DNA of 26,533 nt, taken from assembly GCA_003427395.1 (NCBI GenBank), contig BFEA01000008.1:5997679-6024211 (forward strand), in the 5' to 3' direction. This document shows positions 19,687 to 26,533 of this stretch, piece by piece (position 1 is the first letter of the stretch; every line of letters begins with the position of its first letter). The DNA comes from Chara braunii (lineage: Eukaryota > Streptophyta > Charophyceae > Charales > Characeae). Below the pieces are notes generated by a model that saw only the letters and a program-made list of their open reading frames with translations, did not search any database and had not been told where the DNA came from. Both the position numbers and the translations under genes were made by a program.

Positions 19687-19990
19687 TCGGATGCATCCGA
19701 CATAAGAACCTGTGACGATGCGGACTTGCCAATATTTACCTGCATCATTGTATCGGATTCATCCGAGTCTAAAATCAGTTACATATTTGCGCACCCGCAA
19801 TTTCTACAGCATGTCTGATCCGTGACGGGCAAGGCTTGTAGTCCGGTTGAAGGCTGGCTGTGCACGTCTAATGTCAAGTCCGATATTTGCCTGCGTCGTT
19901 GCGTCGGATTCATCCGACTCTAAAGTATGTTACATACTTGCGGGCCCGCCATTTCTACACCATACATGTGAAATCGGTGAGGGTGAAGGC
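19687..19990. repeat. 151-bp tandem duplication with 3 exact palindromes
   Basis: Palindromes start at about 19687 (GC), 19753 (TC) and 19904 (TC). The last two sit at the same place in two units offset by 151 bases; both units continue with GTTACATA, TTGCG and CCGC, then ATTTCTACA and later GGCTTGT and AAGGCTGGCT. Confidence 0.8.
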
Positions 19991-20678
19991 TTGTCGTCAG
20001 GTTCAAGGCTGGCTATCCATTGTCTTTTTCTTTCGTTGCGCTGCCCTCTATAGTGCTCCCCAACTGGCGGACGCATCTCTGTCGCTTTATCATTGCCAAA
20101 GTCCAACAACTGTCTCGGCTGCGATTTGGGTCAACGTCTGTTGTTGTGCTCGCAGGGAAAAGTGGAATGCTTCACTAGTGTGATACGACGACGGTTGATC
20201 AAGACTTCCCTCCCATGCCAACTTGCCTTCCGTTACGTTTTCGGCAGGAATTGGCTGGGGAGGGATTGGTTATGGGCATTGGAGTTCTGAGCAGTGCCGA
20301 TAGTACTTCTTCCCGACTCGAGTCATGTGTTTCCTCTGAAAAACGGTCACGTGACTCAAACACTCGGCATCGACGGAAGAGAACACAGTTGTCCACCTCC
20401 ACCGCGCATTCGTACATCTGTCGTGACGTGCTCGAAGACCACAAAAACACTGAAAGCGGGGGTCAGTTTCTTAGTGTCGATTGTACATCCAGAGTCTCCT
20501 CAGGATGTTCTAAAATAACCGACGCTGGGATGTCGAGCTCCATACCCGAGGGGAATCTCGGTGACTGTAGTTATAGTGGGACGGAGTACGTGTATAGTGC
20601 GAACAACTGCACAACTGCTGGTTCTTCCTTGGGAGTTGCCGATGGGGGTAATAGGGTTTCCTCGTCTACCCCTCCGCA
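19991..20678 (+). other. 5' region of the DUF7869-type gene; Ser/Thr-rich open frame
   Basis: A plus-strand frame from about 20215 reads a Ser/Thr/Arg-rich sequence (SSADSTSSRLESCVSSEKRS and further). It overlaps the start of the DUF7869-type frame at 20679 in another frame. It could be the true N-terminal region joined by an intron or a frameshift near 20700-20850, or it could be non-coding. Confidence 0.3.
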
Positions 20679-23196
20679 GTGCCAGAGATTCAAGGACCGT
20701 CCACGGATGAAATCACTGAATACTGTTGTTCACGAGACAATCAGAGCTCGCGCTGCCTCTCCAAAGAGGACCGCCACATACGGTACATTTTGCCGGCGCC
20801 TATGCCCGATGAAAGAAGACCCTATTCTATGGCAAACAGAGAACCGGCCAAAAAGACACAACATCGGCGAGTTATGGCCAAACTCAGGATGCAGTCACTT
20901 CAGGCAGTGCGAGGGATGCTCTGTTGTAGGCGGATGTGTTGCGCTGAACTGACAGCCGAAGATGTCAGGCCGGTGCGGGAGGCAATCTACTCGAAAAGTT
21001 TCGGGGAAAGGACGAAGTGGTGGTTGCAAACCATACATGACTTCACGGTTATGGAAGGTGGTGCTGAGCGGGTCAGGCTTGTAGCTTGCAAACGGAAGAT
21101 GTGCGTGCAGGCGTACTTTAACGTTCTCGACATTTCTCGTAACACATTCTATGTCTACAAAGGGATGTACGATAACGGTGTTGTCGTTAGGGAGCATGGG
21201 CACTCGGGCTTGTCTAAACCATCCGAAAAAGTCGTCACAATGCTTGCACTGTTGAAACGATTCATCGACGACCACGCCGATAGTATGCCGAATGACATGG
21301 TCTGGAAAAATGGAGTTTGTCGTCCTCGCCGTAGGATTCCTGCGGCATTCACAAAACGAGCGATTTACGAATCATTGCACTCTGATCTTTTGATGTGTCA
21401 CTTGGAAGTTGTGTCGGAGTCGACATTCTACGCTATGTGGAGTAAGCACTTCTGTTACGTGAGTCTAGCTATGTCCAACACATTCACGAAGTGCGCAAAA
21501 TGTATATTCTACAAGCAGTGCATTACCAAGTCGAAGTACGAGAGGGACCGTAAGAAATCCAAAGATAGGATGCGGAAACATCAAGAGCTGCAAGTAAACC
21601 ACAGGCTAGACTATAGCCGCTGCAAAATGGATTTCATCTTGCGGCAGTCCGAGTGTCTGTGCATCATTATTGACGGCATGGATCAAAAGAAAACTACCAT
21701 ACCGCATATAGGACAGGATAACTACTCGAAGGACTTGCACCACGAGAGGATGATGAAGACTGGTCTCACGGCCGTTCTGGTCCATGGCCGGGATCCGTCT
21801 ATATATGTTTACACATATTTTCCTTACTACACACACGGTCCCAGCAGTACGGCGACGTGTTTAATGCAGACTCTTACGGAGATCCAATCCAGTGAGAAAC
21901 CTCTACCGCCGTTTCTTCGTATTCAAGCTGACAACTGATTCAAAGAAAACAAGAATAGATTCATCTGCGCATTGGCAACACTTCTTGTGAAGTTCAGGAT
22001 TTTCAAGGAAATAGAAATTGGTTTTATGATAGTTGGATACACGCACACAGACGTCGATGCCACGTTTAGTGTTTCTCTAAGAAACTCAAGGACAATGATG
22101 CCTACACAATGGATGAGTTGTTCCTCTTGCTAGAGCGGTCTCATAAAACTCCTCCGCGGTGTATTTTTCTTGATAGGATAGCAGACTCGAGAGGCCTTAT
22201 TTGCCCGCATGTTTCAAAGCGCATGACAGGGATTTCGAAGCCACATTTGCTAAAATTTTACATGATTGGTGATAATCCCGCCATGTCCTATAAGGAGTAT
22301 TGCACAGACGATAAGTGGTTGCCCGAGGATGGTCCTCTTTACTGGTTCAAACAAACAGACAACGGTGGTTACGCTAATCCGCAACAACCTTTCGATCCTC
22401 TGCCGGTCCAACCGGCGTTCCTCGACGATTACAAGAACGGTTTGGAGGGTGTGAAGAGGTTTTTGGAAGTCTATGAAAAAAAAAAGAAACTTGGATGACT
22501 TTCCGAGACGAAGAGGTGACTAGAATAAATAGGGTTTTTCGATTTTGGGAAGATCACGTCAAACACGCGGGGGACATTATCGACAACGGGTTGCCTTCAG
22601 CACCCATCACCGGATTCTGGCCAAAGGTCACCCATGTCGTTGAAGACAGGAGTTCTTGCTCTGATTCGGATGCATCCGAATTACAGAGAGAACCTCTATT
22701 CGTGGGTCTTCAGAGGGACAAGCCTATGGCCAGCTTTGATCCTTTCGAAGATGTGCATGTCAACAGTTTTGTCATTATGCAACCGTCAGACGAGGACATG
22801 CATCAAGGAGTGTCTTTTTGGGTTGGCCAGGTCCGCAGTGAAGTTGACAAGAATGAAGATTCGCCAACTTACAACCAATTCAAAGTGGAGTACTGGGTTC
22901 CGATCGGAAAAGCGAGCACACTAAGAGAATTGTATGCCGACGCCTGGGAAAAAAAATGAAAAAAAGCTCCAGAGCACAAGGAAGAGTATCAACATGTCAC
23001 AACCGTTGCGTTTTCTTGGATGAGACAAACGAGGACGAATGTCTGCGAGTCCTCCAAAAAGTTTACCACCGGTCTTGTGATTCCTCTGAAAGTAAGAAAA
23101 AATGCAATTCCCGCCCTAGAAAACGGCGTTGGCGCTCAAACACAAAGCGTTTCCGGAGAAGGGAGCGGGCAGGAGGCTACCTCATCGAGAGTGTGA
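20679..23196 (+). pseudogene. Broken DUF7869-type protein, probably transposon-derived nuclease
   Basis: The order of motifs matches DUF7869 proteins, a family common in mosses, lycophytes, algae and invertebrates and probably transposon-derived. There is a Cys-rich entry (CCRRMCCAEL), CVQAYFNVLDISRNTFY, a second Cys cluster (CAKCIFYKQC), then IIIDGMDQKKTTIP (Asp at residue 332), LVHGRDPSIYVYTYFP and LRIQADN (Asp 418). After the TGA at 21936-21938 comes FKENKNRFICALATLLVKF, then HTDVDATF. The three Asp-bearing motifs are arranged as in an RNase H-fold nuclease. Lesions: TGA at 21936, a one-base loss near 22070, a frame change at a ten-A run (22476-22485), and TGA at 22957 where KK-Trp-KK would fit. 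A BAH-like end (FVIMQPSDEDM, FWVGQVRSEV) follows, then KKAPEHKEEYQHV to TGA at 23194. One palindrome (22666) is read as SDASE. Confidence 0.65.
22666..22679. repeat. Single exact palindrome inside the DUF7869-type frame
   Basis: TCGGATGCATCCGA is read Ser-Asp-Ala-Ser-Glu in a variable linker between the nuclease part and the BAH-like end. It adds codons without breaking the frame. Confidence 0.9.
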
Positions 23197-23221
23197 TGGT
23201 TGTCGTCTTTTCGTGAGGAGA

Positions 23222-23888
23222 ATGTATTGCCATGCTGACCTGTGCACACCACGCTTGACTCCATGGAATACATCGCTTAATTATTTGTGCTCTCTGGGTT
23301 ACGCGCTTCAAATCAACAAGAGTTCTTCATCAATTTCCGACATTGAGCGTGGGGGCGTTTTGGTCATCGTACCATGACCTCGGGCTTTCGGTCCTGACCT
23401 TGATGTGACGCTTTTATTGTGACTTTTGTCTTTTGCAGTGTGCAGACTTTCCTCTTCTGACGTACTTCGAAAACATGGATGAGATTTTAAGCTACATTGA
23501 AATAAAAGTACCTGAATGACTGGCGATCATCACAAAGGGAGGAGTGTTTCCTTTTCAATATGAGAGAATCTTCAGGATCATGGCGGGAGGACGGACAATG
23601 TTTGTCATCATGGTGAGGTTTACTGATCTCAACATTTTCGACATGCGAATATATGAGCGTCGGGGTGAAAATTGGATGCGAGGAGATTTTACAAGAGCTT
23701 ATGTAAAAGCTTCAGAAGTTCTTTTCGCCTAGAGACGTGCTGTGCTCGGAGCAGGGGGTGACATTGAGGTTTTTTTGTTTTCCATTACGGAGTTTGAAGG
23801 TCTGCCTCAACCTCCAATCCCGGCTTGCATGGTGGACGGTTCGACATGGGAACCGATAGTGAACGCTCTGCGAAGAGACTTCTTCTGA
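23222..23888 (+). pseudogene. Unrecognised two-exon gene, interrupted by TGA and TAG
   Basis: From the ATG at 23222 the frame reads MYCHADLCTPRLTPWNTSLN up to ISDIERGGVLVI. A 70-base intron (23369-23438, GTACCA to TTTTGCAG) keeps the frame. Exon 2 reads CADFPLLTYFENMDEILSYI, then VPE, TGA (23517), LAIITKGGVFPFQYERIFRI and MAGGRTMFVIMVRFTDLNIF. It continues WMRGDFTRAYVKASEVLFA, TAG (23730), RRAVLGAGGDIEVFLFSITE and FEGLPQPPIPACMVDGSTWE, to a TGA at 23886. The second copy downstream has Leu (TTG) at the TAG position, so the TAG is a lesion; Trp fits the TGA. The product is unrecognised. It begins 25 bases after the DUF7869-type gene ends and may share its element. Confidence 0.4.
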
Positions 23889-24136
23889 GGACTTCAACTT
23901 TTTAAGACGTTTGGTGACCAGTCTTACGTTTCTGGAAGTTTGTGTCATTATGTCGGATTTGTGAACATTTTCGTAGTATAGTCATTTCTGATTATTTTTA
24001 ATTTTCCCCAGTTTGAGAGACGAGTCTCGACACTTCCCAAGTTTTGTGGTCGAATGCCAGATTAGTTGAAATTTGCACACTGTAAAGTATTAACGAAAGC
24101 CACGATTGTCGCCCCTGGCCCATGGTCGGTTGTGGT

Positions 24137-24150
24137 TCGGATGCATCCGA
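24137..24150. repeat. Single exact palindrome (centre GC)
   Basis: TCGGATGCATCCGA, preceded by GTTGTGGT, lies about 40 bases upstream of the breakpoint of the second gene copy. Confidence 0.9.
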
Positions 24151-24188
24151 CCCAGAGAATAAGGATACTGTTACGACAACCAAACACA

Positions 24189-24590
24189 AGAGCGTCAAGG
24201 GGGAAACTGGATGCTGGGGGATTTTACAGCACCTTATCTGCAAGCTGCAGATGTTCTATTGTCCTTGAGACGTGCTGTTGTCATGGCTGGGGGAGACGTT
24301 CAAGGTTTCTCGATTTCCATTACGGGTTTCGAAGGTCTGCCTCAACCTCCTATCTCGGCTTGCATTGTGCACGGTTCAACATGGAAACCGCTAGTGAACG
24401 CTTTTCGAAGAGACTTCTTTTGAAGATTTCAAGTTCGGGACACTTTCGTGACGAGTCTGACGTTTTTAGAGTTCCGTCAGGATGTCGGATTTTTGAATGT
24501 TTTCATAGTGTAGGTTTTTTTAGAGAGACATCTCGACATTTCCAAATTTTTTTGTTAGAATGTCCGATTAGTTGAAATTTCCACGGAAAC
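24189..24590 (+). pseudogene. 5'-truncated second copy of the unrecognised gene
   Basis: This repeats about 23645-24085 with roughly a quarter of positions changed. It starts abruptly at a codon matching ERRGENW (here ERQGGNW) and continues WMLGDFTAPYLQAADVLLSL, RRAVVMAGGDVQGFSISITG and FEGLPQPPISACIVHGSTWK, to TGA at 24421. The 3' flank (TTAGTTGAAATTTSCAC) is duplicated too. Upstream of the breakpoint lies an exact palindrome (24137). The copy lacks the first exon and most of the second. Confidence 0.55.
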
Positions 24591-24599
24591 TTTTTGGTT

Positions 24600-25130
24600 A
24601 ATTGTGGACGGTCCGAAATAGCCTTGCCAAATCTTTGGTTAATGGAAACTTTTGAGGTAACCGTTACGAATTCACAATATTGGGACCAGATAATTGTACT
24701 TCTCATTAGTCTCGACAATGGTTGTGTGCCTGCTTATGTAGGTTGGGTGTCCTGCTTTGTTTTTAATTTGTCTTCGCTTTTCAATCTAGTTNTCATGAGT
24801 TGTCAATTGTCTTCAAAATCCAGTGAGATCTTTCAAAATAATTATAAGGTCCTTGGTCACTTCAACATCTGATAATCTGTACACAGTTTGATTCGGATGT
24901 ATCCTACGCATTCGTTTGAGCCTTCTCCAATGCCCAATCCTCAGATGATAACGTCTCACATAATATGTTCCCCACCACTTCACTCCATACGATGCCCGTT
25001 TGTTTTGAGAAATGTTTGGTAAAGTGATAATGTATATGCAACCGCCATCTAGTTGGAATTTAAGACTGATGGTTACTAGAGTTCTTAAGGGGTTTCCGAG
25101 GGTGCACTTTTATTTGTTAACATACATCAT
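24600..25130. other. AT-rich intergenic stretch, nothing coding recognised
   Basis: Base composition becomes AT-rich after the duplicated gene. A damaged palindrome (TCGGATGTATCCTA) lies at about 24893. A block at 24944-25045 (ATGATAACGTCTC, CCACCACTTCACTCC, TTTGTTTTGAGAAATGT) is repeated at 25224-25318, an offset of about 280. One N lies near 24791. Confidence 0.45.
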
Positions 25131-25139
25131 TTGATCTCG

Positions 25140-25320
25140 GCAAGGACAGTGGCGGAGTGGTGGGCAGGATTGGGTAGGGATGTTACAAGTTCACGGTTGC
25201 GAGGTCGAACCCGACAAGCGGCAAATGATAACATCTCTGCATAATGCTGCTCACCACTTCACTCCGTCTGATGCCCTTTTGTTTTAAGAAATGTCTGCTA
25301 AGCTATAATTGTTCTTGGAA
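25140..25320 (+). mobile_element. Possible tRNA-derived SINE
   Basis: TGGCGGAGTGGT at about 25150 fits the pol III A box (TRGCNNAGYNGG). GGTCGAACCC at about 25203, some 42 bases further, fits a B box. The spacing and the GGCGGAGTGGT start resemble tRNA-Leu/Ser, but the arms do not fold into a full tRNA. The downstream body (25224-25318) is repeated at 24944-25045 without the tRNA-like head. Confidence 0.35.
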
Positions 25321-26104
25321 TGATAACATATTGGTTAATTTTCCCTCGGAGGGTGATCCGGGCTATGATCATAAGTTCATCTTTTTGATTGAGTGAACTT
25401 CAAGGATATTTAATGAATGATGCACGGTTTATAACATAACGGATTTTCTCCATCAGAATAATGAAATATTTGATTCGGATATATCCCAGTTTTACTATAA
25501 AACTAGCCAACTTGTGTATTATGGATTATATCGAAACATGTGACTCGGATGTATCCTACTCATCCTGCTTGTATTCAATTAAACTTCAAAAATGAGCTAT
25601 TCTTTTCACTCCCATGCACCCTTTAAAGCCTCAACGAAGACCTTTTTCGGATCACTCATATGCGTCCCTCACAAGGGGAAACCTTCGATATGCTACGTCG
25701 TACTAACTGTCTGAAAGTGTGTCAGTTTAGTTGAGGATTTATCCGTTGAACAGGGACTCTGATCGTTGTGTATTAATATATAATGAGCATCTTCTTTCGT
25801 CAGCCGTGTATACCTTTCGAGTTTCTCGAACAACAAAAGTACTATTTAGAAAATAATGTACTATTTTAATGAATAACATATTCCTCATTGAAGGCCAATC
25901 AAGGGAAGCTTAAAGAGAGGAGGAGCGCAGGCGTCGGGGCTGCCTATATTCAGGAATCAATCGACGTACGTCGCATAGGAGCTAGACCAAGGTCCTATTG
26001 ACGAGGGCCTATAGTGGATACGAGAGTAGTCCATTTCCTCACGGGGAACAAGGTGGGGTGCGCATCCGGAGGCCTTTCCCAAGCCCATCCCTCTGTGGCC
26101 CGAG
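25321..26104. other. AT-rich intergenic stretch with two damaged palindromes
   Basis: TCGGATATATCCCA (about 25475) and TCGGATGTATCCTA (about 25545) are decayed copies of the palindrome; only the left arm is intact. I see no gene. Confidence 0.4.
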
Positions 26105-26533
26105 CTAAAGGGTCGAAGAGCAATTTTCTTTTCCAAACTATTTCTTTACCCCCATCTTTTTTCCTTCTTCCTCGTCTTTTTTTCTTTTCCCTTTCATGAT
26201 TTCTTTCTTTTCTTTCTATTTCTTTTCCGGCTTTTACCCTTCTTTTTCTTTTTTCCTTTTATTCTAAAAATTCCTCATTTCCATTTCCCTCATTCATCCT
26301 TCAGTTGTGGCCAAACGGGCCCTCCAAAGGGGAAACCATAAGCAAGAAGGGGGGGGTAAACAAAGACAGGGAAGTGGAAGGACTTAGTAGACAATCATGA
26401 TCTCACATCATCCAATAAGTGTGTGAACAACCATTTGGTCAAAACGGACATATTATATTTTTTGAACGAAATCAAAACTGACTTTTTTTGCCAAAATCCG
26501 GTCGGAATTTTTTGCTCCTGGGGTCCGGCGTTC
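26105..26533. other. Pyrimidine-rich tract and flank
   Basis: From about 26120 to 26300 the plus strand is almost entirely C and T, with runs of CTTTT and TTCCTT. No gene is seen in the rest of the window. The tract could be part of an LTR or UTR of an element that extends past the right edge, but nothing identifies it. Confidence 0.35.

Noticed and set aside
3700-23732. A nuclear code in which TGA means Trp
   Set aside because: TAA and TAG also interrupt the same genes, frameshifts accompany them, and other frames end normally at TGA; pseudogene decay is simpler.
1-26533. CRISPR array
   Set aside because: The palindromes have irregular spacing and no uniform spacers, and the genome is eukaryotic.

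Overview
The window is nuclear DNA from a plant-lineage eukaryote. It has long degenerate genes that need splicing, GT-AG introns, a (GA)n microsatellite broken by a 135-base N gap, many private tandem duplications and transposon-type reading frames. The large minus-strand gene (about 7977 down to 1427) matches my memory of an abundant family of hypothetical proteins in the charophyte alga Chara braunii. I therefore favour a Chara-like streptophyte alga. This rests on memory, not a search. Scattered single Ns mean some frameshifts could be assembly errors.

Layout. 537-1286 (-): Ulp1-type (C48) cysteine protease exon with its catalytic residues intact. 1427-7977 (-): a broken multi-domain gene. 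Read 5' to 3' it has a short basic N-terminal domain, a charged low-complexity stretch, a ParB-like domain, a circularly permuted methyltransferase-like domain whose catalytic and SAM-binding motifs are eroded, and a long disordered tail. It carries four internal stops, two one-base frame breaks and one phase-matched intron. 7978-9750: non-coding DNA with diverged duplications. 10461-11229: nested inverted and tandem repeats. 11306-11390: a hairpin. 11390-12130: the GA microsatellite. 12570-14073: small duplications and fold-back structures. 15039-15951: a 363-bp tandem duplication. 16552-17502: fragments of an unrecognised gene. 17530-19990: several tandem arrays (369, 275 and 151 bp). 20679-23196 (+): a broken gene of the DUF7869 type, probably transposon-derived. 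23222-24423: a second unrecognised gene, interrupted and partly duplicated. 24600-26533: AT-rich DNA with a tRNA-like (SINE-like) head and a long pyrimidine tract.

The outstanding feature is a short perfect palindrome, TCGGATNNATCCGA. I count 24 exact copies and about 11 near copies; chance would give about 0.002. It occurs in intergenic DNA, in unrelated tandem arrays, and in frame inside two protein-coding stretches. The central dinucleotide varies while both arms are conserved, and several copies extend outward symmetrically. This looks like a dimeric binding site, a highly iterated palindrome, or a very small mobile palindromic element.

I cannot show that the genes act together. The ParB/methyltransferase-like gene, the Ulp1 exon and the DUF7869 gene all look like multicopy, mobile-element-type genes, and two of the three are clearly inactivated here.
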